Below the pieces are notes generated by a model. The model ran no database searches, was not told the origin of the DNA, and worked only from the letters and a program-made list of their open reading frames with translations. A program made the position numbers and the translations under genes. A DNA stretch of 64,000 nt, taken from NCBI RefSeq assembly GCF_010728325.1, contig NZ_AP022570.1:1178001-1242000 (forward strand), written 5' to 3'. This stretch comes from Mycolicibacterium poriferae (GTDB lineage Bacteria; Actinomycetota; Actinomycetes; Mycobacteriales; Mycobacteriaceae). Of the stretch, positions 26,141 to 34,170 are shown piece after piece. The first letter of the stretch is position 1. Each line of letters opens with the position of its first letter.

Positions 26141-27115
26141 CCCGCTCAGGTGCCGGTGCACGAAGGCGAGGACGTCGTCGGCCTTGGCGAACCCGCCGAG
26201 GTGGCTCTCGTCGGGCATGAGCAGCAGTTCGACGTTCGGCAGATGCTCTGCGGCTGCCTGGGCGTCGGCCAGTCCGATGATCGAGTCGGCGTCCCCATGC
26301 CACCACTGCACGGGCACCGCGACGTCGGCCAACCGGAATCCCCAGTCGCGGCCGAACAACCGGGCGTCGTCGAGCAGGGCCTGGAACCGGCCGTTGGCGA
26401 CGTGGACGATGTCGTCGATGAACATCGCCTCGATGTCAGGGTTCGCGAACACCTGCTTGTCGCCGTCGGGCATCGCCGACGACAACCCCTTGTAGGCCAG
26501 GTGTGCCAACGGGATGACCGGCGTCAGCAGGGACGCGGTGGCGGTGGCGAAAGGCCTGCGCATCACCGACATCAACGGCGCGAACCGGCGCGCCAGCGCG
26601 ATGGCTCCGCTGCAGGTCGCATCGGGTCCGACCGACGGTGTGACACCCCCGAGCACCGCGACGGCGGCGACACGGTCGCGCAGCGCCGGCATACCCGCAC
26701 ACGCCAGCGCATACGGCCCGCCACCGGAGAGTCCGACCACGCCGAGCTTCTCGGCACCCAGCACGTCCGCGACGTGTGCCATGTCGGCGGCCCAGTCGCC
26801 GATGCGCTCGTACCGGTGCGGATCGCTCAGTCCGGAGCCGGCGCGTTCGAGGAGGACCACCCGCAGGCCGAGGCGTTCGGCCGCGCGGCGGCCGACGATC
26901 GGGAGCTGCCGGCGTCCGCCGGGTGTGCCGTGGAACCACAACACCAGCGGGCCCGACGGGTCCCCGAATTCGGCATAGCCGAGGCGGCGTCCGCCGGGAA
27001 GGAAGAACGTGCCCTCGGCCCGGGGCGGCTCACAGCGGGGAACGCCGGGCGGGTGACGCCACGGGTTGGCGACGGTCACCACTTCGTCGGCACTGACGGG
27101 ATGCGGATCATGCAC
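26042..27115 (-). CDS. Alpha/beta-hydrolase
   Basis: A 357-residue hydrolase. The oxyanion HGTPGG motif is at 62-67, the nucleophile Ser130 in GLSGGGP, the acid in WWHGDADSI and the His in DESHLGG. It resembles mycobacterial lipase/esterase-like proteins, but the substrate is unknown. The C-terminal 33 residues are encoded antisense to the end of the diguanylate cyclase and are low-complexity Gly/His/Val, so the native stop may have been lost and the tail extended. Confidence 0.8.
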   Translation of the reverse strand: MHDPHPVSADEVVTVANPWRHPPGVPRCEPPRAEGTFFLPGGRRLGYAEFGDPSGPLVLWFHGTPGGRRQLPIVGRRAAERLGLRVVLLERAGSGLSDPHRYERIGDWAADMAHVADVLGAEKLGVVGLSGGGPYALACAGMPALRDRVAAVAVLGGVTPSVGPDATCSGAIALARRFAPLMSVMRRPFATATASLLTPVIPLAHLAYKGLSSAMPDGDKQVFANPDIEAMFIDDIVHVANGRFQALLDDARLFGRDWGFRLADVAVPVQWWHGDADSIIGLADAQAAAEHLPNVELLLMPDESHLGGFAKADDVLAFVHRHLSGSTEVGGDGDPVPAAGLGAVHGHVGGGDHLSKV

Positions 27116-27138
27116 GGATGGTAACGCTGGGCGGGTGC

Positions 27139-27684
27139 TCAGTCCGGGAAGTCGAGGGGAACCTGCAGCGTCGTGATCGTCGCGGCCAGGCCGTCGTACT
27201 GGGCGGCCAGCATGCAGAACTCGATGAGCTGGGCACGGGTGTAGTGGCCGGCCAGCGCCCGCCAGGTCTGCGCGGACACCCCGCGGGTGACGACGAACTC
27301 GTCGGTCGCGGTGATCAGCACCCGCTCGCGCTCGGTCAGGCCCTCGGCGTCGGGACCCTCGAAGACCTTGGCCTGGAAGGCGGCGTCGAGTCCGCGGCTG
27401 CGGGCCAGGCGGCGGTGTTGCTGCAGTTCGTATTCGCAGTCACGCAGGTGGCCGACGCGCAGGATCACCGTCTCGGCGTCGCGGCGTGACAGCTTGCCGG
27501 CGTAGAGCAGGTAGGCCGACAGCGGCAGCCACACCGGGAACAGCAGGCGGTGCTGGCCCAACACATTCATCAGGCTGAACCGGGGGCGGCGGATGCCGCG
27601 GGCGCCGACCTTGGCGATGACCCAGTTGACCGGACCGAGTTCCTTGAAGCCGCCGGGCGGGATGCCGGCCGGTGACGGGCTCAT
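27139..27684 (-). CDS. Carboxymuconolactone decarboxylase-family protein (Rv0464c type)
   Basis: A 181-residue helical protein of the CMD/AhpD superfamily. The family stretch LILRVGHLRDCEYELQQHRRLARSRGL has the Cys and His of the reactive site, but no CxxC as in AhpD itself. ATG 27684 overlaps the ramB stop (ATGA), so it is co-expressed with RamB, as in M. tuberculosis Rv0465c-Rv0464c. Probably a peroxidase- or thiol-related enzyme (inference). Confidence 0.8.
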   Translation of the reverse strand: MSPSPAGIPPGGFKELGPVNWVIAKVGARGIRRPRFSLMNVLGQHRLLFPVWLPLSAYLLYAGKLSRRDAETVILRVGHLRDCEYELQQHRRLARSRGLDAAFQAKVFEGPDAEGLTERERVLITATDEFVVTRGVSAQTWRALAGHYTRAQLIEFCMLAAQYDGLAATITTLQVPLDFPD

Positions 27685-29105
27685 GACGGCTTCACCAGGT
27701 ACGGCGACACCGTCGAGCGGTGCTCGTCGATGTCGAGGGCGCGGCCGAGCGCGGGGAACGCGCGTTGCGGGCAGTCGTCGCGTTCGCACACCCGGCAGCC
27801 CGCACCGATCGGGGTCGCGTTGTCACCGCTCAGGTTCAAGCCCTCCGAGTAGACCAGCCGCTGGGCATGGCGCAGCTCGCAACCCAGGCCGATCGCGAAC
27901 GTCTTGCCGGGCTGACCATAGCGCGACGCGCGCCGCTCCACGGTGCGCGCCACCCACATGTAGCTGCGCCCGTCGGGCATCTCGGCGATCTGCACCAGAA
28001 TCTTGCCCGGGTTGGCGAACGTCTCGTAGACGTTCCACAGCGGGCACGTTCCGCCGCTGGAGGAGAAATGAAACCCGGTGGCGGACTGACGTTTCGACAT
28101 GTTCCCCGCCCGGTCCACGCGGACGAACGAGAACGGCACGCCGCGCATGGACGGCCGCTGCAGCGTGGACAGTCGGTGGCAGATGGTCTCGTAGCTGATC
28201 GAGTAGTAGGCCGACAGGCGCTCGATGTCGTAGCGGAAGTTCTCGGCCACCTCGTGGAACTGGGCATATGGCAGCACCGTGGCCGCGGCGAAGTAGTTCG
28301 CCAATCCCTTGCGGGCCAGTTTGCGCGCCTCCTCGCCGGTGAACTTGCCTTCCTCCACGAGCCGGTCGATCAGGCCCCCGTACTCCAGGTAGGCCAGTTC
28401 GGCGGCCAGTCGTGTCACCGTCTGCCCGGCCGACAGGTGGGCGCTGACCTGCAGCCGCTTGGACATCGGGTCGTAGCGGTGCAGGACGCCTTCGCCGAGG
28501 TCGATGCGACGGATGATCGTCACCCCGTGCACGATGCGCAGCCGGTCGGCCAGGTCGCTGACCAGATCGCCGCGGTTGATCCGCATGCCGGTGGTGAGCT
28601 CCTCGGCGGCGGTGTCGAGGTCGTGCAGGTAGTTCTGTCGCTCGTAGAAGTAGTCGCGCACCTCCTCGTGGGGCATCGAGATGGAGCCCGACCCGGAACC
28701 GGACCCGGTGTCGTTGAAGCGGTCCTCGGTCGCCGCGGCCAGCCGGGTGGTCGTCAGCTGGTAGCGCCGGTGCAGGTTCACCATCGCCTTGGCCAGCGCA
28801 GGGTGGGCGGCGACCATGTCGGCGACCTCGGCAGGCTCGACGTCGGCGTCGAGGTCGCGGTCGAGCAGCACTTCGCGCAGCTCGGCGATCAGGCGGGTGT
28901 CGTCCTGGGAGGCGAAGAACGTCGCATCGACGCCGAACACCTCGGTGATCCGCAGCAGCACGGCCACCGTCAGCGGCCGCACGTCGTGCTCGATCTGGTT
29001 GAGGTAGCTGGGCGAGATGTCGAGCATCTGCGCCAGCGCCGCCTGGCTGAATCCGCGTTCGCTGCGGAGCTGCCGGACCCGGGCGCCGACGAACGTTTTA
29101 GGCAC
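27681..29105 (-). CDS. ramB: Regulator of acetate metabolism RamB
   Basis: A 474-residue regulator, the same length as M. tuberculosis RamB (Rv0465c). The N-terminal cro-type HTH is KTFVGARVRQLRSERGFSQAALAQMLDISPSYLNQIEHDVRPL. A large central domain and the C-terminal cysteine cluster CRVCERDDCPQRAFP (near 435) follow. RamB represses icl and itself in corynebacteria and mycobacteria. A dyad at 29126-29144 beside its own start and a related site before icl fit this. GTG 29105 is chosen to match the known length; ATG 29116 is in frame. Confidence 0.93.
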   Translation of the reverse strand: MPKTFVGARVRQLRSERGFSQAALAQMLDISPSYLNQIEHDVRPLTVAVLLRITEVFGVDATFFASQDDTRLIAELREVLLDRDLDADVEPAEVADMVAAHPALAKAMVNLHRRYQLTTTRLAAATEDRFNDTGSGSGSGSISMPHEEVRDYFYERQNYLHDLDTAAEELTTGMRINRGDLVSDLADRLRIVHGVTIIRRIDLGEGVLHRYDPMSKRLQVSAHLSAGQTVTRLAAELAYLEYGGLIDRLVEEGKFTGEEARKLARKGLANYFAAATVLPYAQFHEVAENFRYDIERLSAYYSISYETICHRLSTLQRPSMRGVPFSFVRVDRAGNMSKRQSATGFHFSSSGGTCPLWNVYETFANPGKILVQIAEMPDGRSYMWVARTVERRASRYGQPGKTFAIGLGCELRHAQRLVYSEGLNLSGDNATPIGAGCRVCERDDCPQRAFPALGRALDIDEHRSTVSPYLVKPS

Positions 29106-29125
29106 GTCAACCACCATAACAACGG

Positions 29126-29144
29126 TGCAAAGGAAATATTTGCA
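29126..29144. promoter_or_regulatory. RamB-type operator between ramB and thioesterase gene
   Basis: TGCAAA (29126-29131) and TTTGCA (29139-29144) form a perfect inverted repeat with 7-bp spacing, and a further GCAAA half-site follows at 29151-29155. The TTTGC-containing sequence agrees with the RamB recognition pattern known from Corynebacterium and M. tuberculosis. It lies 21 bp from ramB, fitting autoregulation, and could also control the divergent gene. Confidence 0.6.
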
Positions 29145-29183
29145 GTGTTGGCAAATGGCCGCGGTATGGCAGTATCGGGATCC

Positions 29184-30041
29184 GTGAGTACCACCGGGGA
29201 TTCGGCCGTCCCGTCCGCGCCGACCGGACCGTCGTCGAAGCCGGCCGCCGGCTTGGCCAAGGTGATGATGCCGGTGCCGGATCCGCACCCCGACGTCTTC
29301 GACCAGAACTGGCCCCTGCGGGTCGCCGACATCGACCGCACCGGCCGGTTGCGGTTCGACGCCGCGACCCGGCACATCCAGGACGTCGGACAGGACCACC
29401 TGCGCCAGCTCGGTTTCGAAGAGACCCATCCGCTGTGGATCGTGCGCCGAACCATGATCGACCTGATCCGGCCGATCGAGTTCCAGGACACGTTGCGGCT
29501 GCGGCGGTGGTGTTCCGGGACGTCGAATCGGTGGTGTGAGATGCGGGTGCGCATCGACGGCCGCCGCGGCGGGCTCATGGAGTCAGAGGCATTCTGGATC
29601 AACATCAACCGGGAGACCCAGGGGCCGGCGCGCATCGCCGACGATTTCATCGAGGGCCTGCGCCGGACCACCACCGAGACGCGGTTGCGCTGGAAGGCAT
29701 ATCTGAGAGCGGGCAGCCGGGAGGACGCCAGCGAGATCCGCGAATACCCGGTGCGGGTCGCCGACATCGACCTGTTCGACCACATGAACAATTCCGTCTA
29801 CTGGTCGGTGATCGAGGACCATCTCTTCGGCGCCCCGGAGCTGCTACGCGGTCCCATCCGGGTCGCCATCGAGCACGATGCGCCGGTCGCGCTCGGCGAC
29901 AAGTTGGAGATCCTCACCCACGTCTATCCGCCCGGCTCGACCGATCAGTTCGGTCCCGAGCTGACCGATCGCACTGTTACAACGCTCACATATGCGGTCG
30001 GCGACGAGACGAAAGCGATCGCCTCGATCTTCCCGCTCTGA
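29184..30041 (+). CDS. Acyl-ACP thioesterase-like double hot-dog protein (Rv0466 type)
   Basis: A 285-residue protein with two hot-dog halves. The first contains DQNWPLRVADIDRTGRLRFDA, the second VRVADIDLFDHMNNSVYWSVIED with the Asp/His/Asn signature of acyl-ACP thioesterases. It should hydrolyse acyl-ACP or acyl-CoA. GTG 29184 is chosen; ATG 29166 would add six residues. A TTGGCA/CAGTAT-like promoter just upstream would make the GTG transcript nearly leaderless (inference). It sits between ramB and icl as in M. tuberculosis. Confidence 0.82.
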   Translation: MSTTGDSAVPSAPTGPSSKPAAGLAKVMMPVPDPHPDVFDQNWPLRVADIDRTGRLRFDAATRHIQDVGQDHLRQLGFEETHPLWIVRRTMIDLIRPIEFQDTLRLRRWCSGTSNRWCEMRVRIDGRRGGLMESEAFWININRETQGPARIADDFIEGLRRTTTETRLRWKAYLRAGSREDASEIREYPVRVADIDLFDHMNNSVYWSVIEDHLFGAPELLRGPIRVAIEHDAPVALGDKLEILTHVYPPGSTDQFGPELTDRTVTTLTYAVGDETKAIASIFPL

Positions 30042-30085
30042 TTCCGCGCGTTTAACAGTACGGGCGTACTGACCTGCGCAGATGT

Positions 30086-30148
30086 GTTACCGGGCGGTAA
30101 CCACTGAACCGGTTCAGTCCAAGATCGACTTTGCAAACTTCGCAAGTT
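30086..30148. promoter_or_regulatory. Cluster of three dyads upstream of icl
   Basis: Three adjacent symmetric sites lie in the 234-bp leader of icl. GTTACC-4-GGTAAC spans 30086-30101, the perfect 16-bp palindrome ACTGAACCGGTTCAGT spans 30103-30118, and the RamB-like ACTTTGCAAACTT spans 30128-30140, merging into AACTTCGCAAGTT (30136-30148). The third is the best match to RamB. The first two imply further regulators of isocitrate lyase. Confidence 0.6.
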
Positions 30149-30275
30149 AACCGTCCGCGTTGGCGAAAATTGGCAATCAAAACAAGTGGACCTGCGGTTA
30201 TGGCTTGATGCATCCTCGAGTTAGCACACCAGTGAAGAAGCTGGAGCGTTAACAACCGCATGAAGGAGCCACCTG

Positions 30276-31562
30276 ATGTCGACTGTGGGCACCCCGAAGT
30301 CCCCCGAACAGATCCAGCACGACTGGGACCACAACCCGCGCTGGAAGGGCGTCACCCGCACCTACTCGCCGGCTGACGTCGTCGCGCTGCAGGGGCATGT
30401 CGTCGAAGAGAACACCCTGGCCCGCCGCGGCGCCGAGGTGCTGTGGGAGCAGCTGCACGACATGGACTTCGTCAACGCGCTCGGCGCGCTGACCGGCAAC
30501 ATGGCCGTGCAGCAGGTGCGCGCCGGCCTGAAGGCCATCTACCTGTCGGGCTGGCAGGTCGCCGGCGACGCCAACCTGTCCGGACACACCTACCCCGACC
30601 AGAGCCTCTACCCGGCCAACTCGGTGCCCCAGGTGGTGCGCCGGATCAACAACGCGCTGATGCGTGCCGACCAGATCGCCAAGGTCGAGGGTGACCGCTC
30701 GGTGGAGAACTGGCTCGCCCCGATCGTCGCCGACGGCGAGGCCGGCTTCGGCGGCGCGCTCAACGTCTACGAGCTGCAGAAGGCCATGATCGCCGCCGGT
30801 GTCGCCGGCTCGCACTGGGAGGACCAGCTGGCCTCGGAGAAGAAGTGCGGCCACCTCGGTGGCAAGGTGCTCATCCCGACCCAGCAGCACATCCGCACCC
30901 TGACCTCGGCCCGCCTCGCGGCCGACGTCGCCGACGTCCCGACCGTGGTCATCGCCCGCACCGACGCCGAGGCCGCCACGCTCATCACCTCCGACGTCGA
31001 CGAGCGTGACCAGCCGTTCATCACCGGCGAGCGCACCGCCGAGGGCTTCTACCGGGTGAAGAACGGTCTCGAGCCGTGCATCGCCCGCGCCAAGGCCTAC
31101 GCGCCGTACTCCGATCTGATCTGGATGGAGACCGGCACCCCGGATCTGGAGCTGGCCAAGAAGTTCGCCGAGGGCGTCAAGAGCGAGTTCCCGGACCAGA
31201 TGCTGGCCTACAACTGCTCGCCGTCGTTCAACTGGCGCAAGCACCTCGACGACGCCACCATCGCGAAGTTCCAGAAGGAACTCGGCGCCATGGGCTTCAA
31301 GTTCCAGTTCATCACGCTGGCCGGCTTCCACGCGCTGAACTACTCGATGTTCGACCTGGCCTACGGGTACGCCCGCGAGCAGATGAAGGCCTACGTCGAC
31401 CTGCAGGAGCGCGAGTTCGCCGCCGAGGAGCGCGGTTACACCGCCACCAAGCACCAGCGCGAGGTGGGCGCCGGTTACTTCGACCGCATCGCCACCACGG
31501 TGGACCCGACTTCGTCGACCACCGCGCTGGCCGGCTCCACCGAGGAGGGTCAGTTCCACTGA
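30276..31562 (+). CDS. icl: Isocitrate lyase
   Basis: A 428-residue enzyme cleaving isocitrate to glyoxylate and succinate, the first glyoxylate-shunt step and, in mycobacteria, also the 2-methylisocitrate lyase step of propionate use. The catalytic loop KKCGH has Cys191 at the same number as M. tuberculosis Icl1. Metal and substrate motifs [15 protein letters not shown] and YNCSPSFNW are intact. ATG 30276 follows AAGGAG. The last codons and stop are tandemly duplicated downstream. Expression is probably controlled by RamB. Confidence 0.98.
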   Translation: MSTVGTPKSPEQIQHDWDHNPRWKGVTRTYSPADVVALQGHVVEENTLARRGAEVLWEQLHDMDFVNALGALTGNMAVQQVRAGLKAIYLSGWQVAGDANLSGHTYPDQSLYPANSVPQVVRRINNALMRADQIAKVEGDRSVENWLAPIVADGEAGFGGALNVYELQKAMIAAGVAGSHWEDQLASEKKCGHLGGKVLIPTQQHIRTLTSARLAADVADVPTVVIARTDAEAATLITSDVDERDQPFITGERTAEGFYRVKNGLEPCIARAKAYAPYSDLIWMETGTPDLELAKKFAEGVKSEFPDQMLAYNCSPSFNWRKHLDDATIAKFQKELGAMGFKFQFITLAGFHALNYSMFDLAYGYAREQMKAYVDLQEREFAAEERGYTATKHQREVGAGYFDRIATTVDPTSSTTALAGSTEEGQFH

Positions 31563-31654
31563 CGAAGGAAGTGGAACCGGTGCTGTAGCCACTGACGAAG
31601 GAAGTGGAACCGGTGCTGTAGCCACTGACGAAGGAAGTGGAACCGGCGCTGTAG
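31556..31654 (+). repeat. 33-bp tandem repeat spanning the icl stop codon, 3 copies
   Basis: Three head-to-tail 33-bp units (starting ccactgacgaaggaagtgg) cover 31556-31588, 31589-31621 and 31622-31654. The first copy contains the last icl codon and its TGA. The 33-bp length keeps the icl frame, so each unit ends with another in-frame TGA. Each unit can fold (CCACT with AGTGG, seven pairs in copy one). Confidence 0.9.
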
Positions 31655-31777
31655 CCACATAACTGACCCCTCGGCGCAGCTGGTGCCGGCGCCCCTGACA
31701 CCGCGAGCGCGCGGGTCTGTACCTCGACACGCCGTCGGGGACGTACTCGCAGCGCACGCTCGCCGGAGTTGACAGCG

Positions 31778-31810
31778 CAGACCCCGCTCAGAAATCTTGA
31801 GCGGGGTCTG
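31778..31810 (+). terminator. Strong 13-bp hairpin between icl and fadB2
   Basis: CAGACCCCGCTCA (31778-31790) and TGAGCGGGGTCTG (31798-31810) are perfect inverse complements around a 7-nt loop. No U-tract follows, as is common in mycobacterial intrinsic terminators. It ends 21 bp before the fadB2 ATG, so it either stops icl transcripts or is a 5'-leader structure of fadB2. Confidence 0.7.
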
Positions 31811-31831
31811 ACGCTATCGGAAAGAAGGCAG

Positions 31832-32686
31832 ATGAGTATCGAACGAGTCGGTGTCGTGGGCGCCGGGCAGATGGGCGGCGGTATCGCCGAGGTGTGTGCG
31901 AAGGCCGGCGCGCAGGTGCTGGTGTACGAACCCTCCGAAGAACTGGTCGAGGCCGGACGCACGCGCATCACCGCGTCGCTCGAGCGGGCCAAGGCGAAAG
32001 GCAAGCTGGCCGCCGACGACTTCGAGGTGGCAATGGCCCGGCTGAGCTACACCACCGAGCTCGCCGACATGGCCGACCGCCAGCTCGTCATCGAAGCCAT
32101 CGTCGAGAACGAAGCCGTCAAGGCCAAGGTCTTCGCCGACCTCGACAGCGTCGTCACCGATCCCGACGCGGTCCTGGCTTCGAACACCTCCAGCATCCCC
32201 ATCATGAAGATCGCTGCGGCGACGACGAACCCGAGCCGCGTGCTCGGGCTGCACTTCTTCAACCCGGTTCCGGTGCTGCCGCTCGTCGAGGTGATCGACA
32301 CCCTCGTCACCTCACCCGAAGCGGTTGCCAAGGTGGAGAAGTTCGCCGGCGAGGCGCTCGGCAAGAAGGTCGTGCGCTGCGGCGACCGTTCGGGTTTCAT
32401 CGTCAATGCCCTGCTCGTGCCCTACCTGCTCTCGGCGATCCGGATGGCCGAGGCCGGCGTCGCGTCCGTCGAGGACATCGACACCGCGGTCGTCGCGGGG
32501 CTGTCGCACCCGATGGGCCCGCTGAAGCTGTCCGATCTGATCGGGCTCGACACCATGAAGCTGATCGCCGATTCCATGTACGACGAGTACAAGGATCCGC
32601 ACTATGCCCCGCCGCCGCTGCTGCTGCGCATGGTCGAGGCCGGTCAACTCGGCAAGAAGTCCGGCAAGGGGTTCTACACCTACTGA
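31832..32686 (+). CDS. fadB2: 3-hydroxybutyryl-CoA dehydrogenase
   Basis: A 284-residue NAD(P)-dependent enzyme interconverting acetoacetyl-CoA and 3-hydroxybutyryl-CoA. The dinucleotide fold GAGQMGGGIAE (10-20), the catalytic Ser in SNTSSIPI (near 120), His141 in HFFNPVPV and the C-terminal GKKSGKGFYTY are all present. ATG 31832 follows a GAAGG ribosome site. The position after icl matches M. tuberculosis fadB2 (Rv0468). Role in butyrate and fatty-acid metabolism or reverse elongation. Confidence 0.95.
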   Translation: MSIERVGVVGAGQMGGGIAEVCAKAGAQVLVYEPSEELVEAGRTRITASLERAKAKGKLAADDFEVAMARLSYTTELADMADRQLVIEAIVENEAVKAKVFADLDSVVTDPDAVLASNTSSIPIMKIAAATTNPSRVLGLHFFNPVPVLPLVEVIDTLVTSPEAVAKVEKFAGEALGKKVVRCGDRSGFIVNALLVPYLLSAIRMAEAGVASVEDIDTAVVAGLSHPMGPLKLSDLIGLDTMKLIADSMYDEYKDPHYAPPPLLLRMVEAGQLGKKSGKGFYTY

Positions 32687-32706
32687 AACCCGGGTAGCTT
32701 CCGGCC

Positions 32707-33555
32707 CTACCGGCGCTGTCTCAGTGCGTCATCGACCCGGGCGCAGATGCCTTCCGGCTCGTAGCGCAGTTGACGCGAGCTGACTCGGATGATCAGCCAG
32801 CCCCTCGCGGCCAGGAACTCCAGGCGGGTGATGTCCGCCGCGTGGGCGTCCGGATCGGTCCAGTGGTGGCCGCCGTCGTACTCGACTCCGACCAATTGGT
32901 GCGGCCAACCCATGTCGATACGGCGAATTACCCTGCCGTGCTGGTCGGTCACCGGGATTTGAGTGACAGGGCGCGGAAAACCGTTGCGGATCAGCAACAA
33001 TCGCAGACGGGTTTCCTGGGGCGACTCGGCGCCGCCGTCGACGAGGTCGAGGGTGGAGCGCAGGAGTCGGTTACCGCGTGCTCCGGGATGGCGCGCGGCC
33101 AGCGCCTTGACTTCGGCTGGGGCGCACCGGGTCGCGTTGAGCAGGCTGTCGATGCGGATCACCGCGTCGTCACCACAGGTCCGCCTGCCGATGTCGTAGG
33201 CGGTTCGGGCGGGAGTGGTCGTGTCGATGCTCTCGATCAGGCACAGTTCGTCGTCGGCGATGCTGCCCCGGTGTACGACGATCCCGGGAGCGACTGCCGC
33301 GCGAACGCGTGCGAGTTCGGCAGGCTCGTCCGTCGGCAACCACTTGGCGCCCAGCAGTGCCGCGGCCGACAGCCCTGCGACGGTGGCCTCGCGGCGGGAC
33401 CAGAGCCAGGCCGCGCGTGCCCGATCGGCTGCGGTCAATTTCATGTCGATCGGTGCGTAGACGTTGTGGTGCAGCTTGACGTACGAAGTCCGCAGGACCT
33501 GGCGGGTCAACTGGCCGGCAGCCAGTGCCTCGCTGGCCACGACGAGGTCCTCCAC
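32707..33555 (-). CDS. DUF559 (Vsr-like) protein with AbiEi-like N-terminus
   Basis: A 282-residue protein. The N-terminal two thirds look like the AbiEi/antitoxin-type domain (SEALAAGQLTRQVLRTSYV, ARAAWLWSRREATVAGLSAAALLGAKWL). The C-terminus is a DUF559 nuclease-like fold (ESPQETRLRLLLIRNGFPRP, DMGWPHQLVGVEYDGGHHW, LEFLAARGWLIIRVSS). Many copies of this family occur in mycobacterial genomes; function is unproven. The GTG start has no clear ribosome site. The next 615 bp upstream are a repeat island. Confidence 0.75.
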   Translation of the reverse strand: MEDLVVASEALAAGQLTRQVLRTSYVKLHHNVYAPIDMKLTAADRARAAWLWSRREATVAGLSAAALLGAKWLPTDEPAELARVRAAVAPGIVVHRGSIADDELCLIESIDTTTPARTAYDIGRRTCGDDAVIRIDSLLNATRCAPAEVKALAARHPGARGNRLLRSTLDLVDGGAESPQETRLRLLLIRNGFPRPVTQIPVTDQHGRVIRRIDMGWPHQLVGVEYDGGHHWTDPDAHAADITRLEFLAARGWLIIRVSSRQLRYEPEGICARVDDALRQRR

Positions 33556-33595
33556 ACCAAGTCGGACGCGGCGGACGGGCTGACGGTTCCCGGGA

Positions 33596-33641
33596 GTACG
33601 GATTGTTATGGGAATCGGCTGATTTCCGTCAGAATCCGTAC
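33596..33641 (+). repeat. 46-bp dyad element, copy 1
   Basis: Architecture 9-5-7-4-7-5-9: outer arms GTACGGATT and AATCCGTAC pair perfectly, and inner arms GGGAATC and GATTTCC pair with one mismatch around a GGCT loop. It lies 40 bp from the DUF559 start. Confidence 0.9.
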
Positions 33642-33708
33642 GTTGGTGTGGGCTTTGAGGGCGGACCGGCGAGGCGACGTGTTCGGCAGGTGTCGCAGTG
33701 CCGCGAGA

Positions 33709-33754
33709 GTACGGATTGTGATGGAAATCGGCTGATATCTGTCAGAAACCGTAC
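33709..33754 (+). repeat. 46-bp dyad element, copy 2
   Basis: Same orientation and layout as copy 1; outer arms GTACGGATT/AAACCGTAC, inner arms GGAAATC/GATATCT. It follows the 67-bp spacer 33642-33708. Confidence 0.9.
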
Positions 33755-33761
33755 GCTCGCG

Positions 33762-33817
33762 AAGCGGGGAAGCGGGGAAGCGGGGAAGCGGGGAAGCGGG
33801 GAAGCGGGGAAGCGGGG
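33762..33817 (+). repeat. 8-bp tandem array (aagcgggg), 7 copies
   Basis: Seven perfect head-to-tail units of AAGCGGGG, one strand almost purine-only. Perfect identity suggests a slippage-prone variable-number locus. It separates dyad pairs 1-2 and 3-4. Confidence 0.95.
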
Positions 33818-33862
33818 ACACTGGCGCGACGAGCAATGATGCGGACGTGGGACGCGGCGAGA

Positions 33863-33908
33863 GTACGGATTGTGATGGAAATCGGCGGATTCTCGTCAGA
33901 AATCGTAC
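33863..33908 (+). repeat. 46-bp dyad element, copy 3
   Basis: Outer arms GTACGGATT/AAATCGTAC, inner arms GGAAATC/GATTCTC. The next 67 bp (33909-33975) are identical to the spacer after copy 1. Confidence 0.9.
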
Positions 33909-33975
33909 GTTGGTGTGGGCTTTGAGGGCGGACCGGCGAGGCGACGTGTTCGGCAGGTGTCGCAGTGCCGCGAGA

Positions 33976-34021
33976 GTACGGATTGTGATGAAAATCGGCT
34001 GATTTCCGTCAGAAACCGGAC
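33976..34021 (+). repeat. 46-bp dyad element, copy 4
   Basis: Outer arms GTACGGATT/AAACCGGAC (one arm mutated), inner arms GAAAATC/GATTTCC. Flanked by the same CGCGAGA word as copy 2. Confidence 0.88.
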
Positions 34022-34170
34022 GCTCGCGGGGCGAGGGGGAGTGCGGGGCGGCTGGCGGCGCGGGCGCCGCGGGGACGGCGCGGGCGCCGCGGGGGCTGTG
34101 CGGGCGCGACGCGGGCGATGCGGGGACGGCGGGGGCGAACCGAAGCGCGACTCCGAAGCCGCCCGAGCCC

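Larger units (their letters stand above)
33556..34170. other. Gene-free 615-bp repeat island
   Basis: No convincing gene lies between the DUF559 start and the PPK2 end. Contents in order: 46-bp dyads 1 and 2 separated by a 67-bp spacer, an 8-bp tandem array, 46-bp dyads 3 and 4 separated by an identical 67-bp spacer, then about 150 bp of G/C-rich low-complexity sequence (34022-34170). Thus a 159-bp block (33596-33754) is present again at 33863-34021. Confidence 0.85.

Noticed and set aside
30249..31757. Long open frame antisense to icl (about 500 codons)
   Set aside because: Its codons mirror icl third-position GC; the product is Val/Gly/Leu-rich with no domain, and icl is unmistakable.
33525..33839. 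Short frames across the 46-bp repeats (both strands)
   Set aside because: They only translate the repeat units and the 8-bp array; no start context or similarity.
33596..34021. CRISPR array
   Set aside because: Only four repeat units with two identical spacers and one tandem array; the repeats are dyads, and no cas genes are near.
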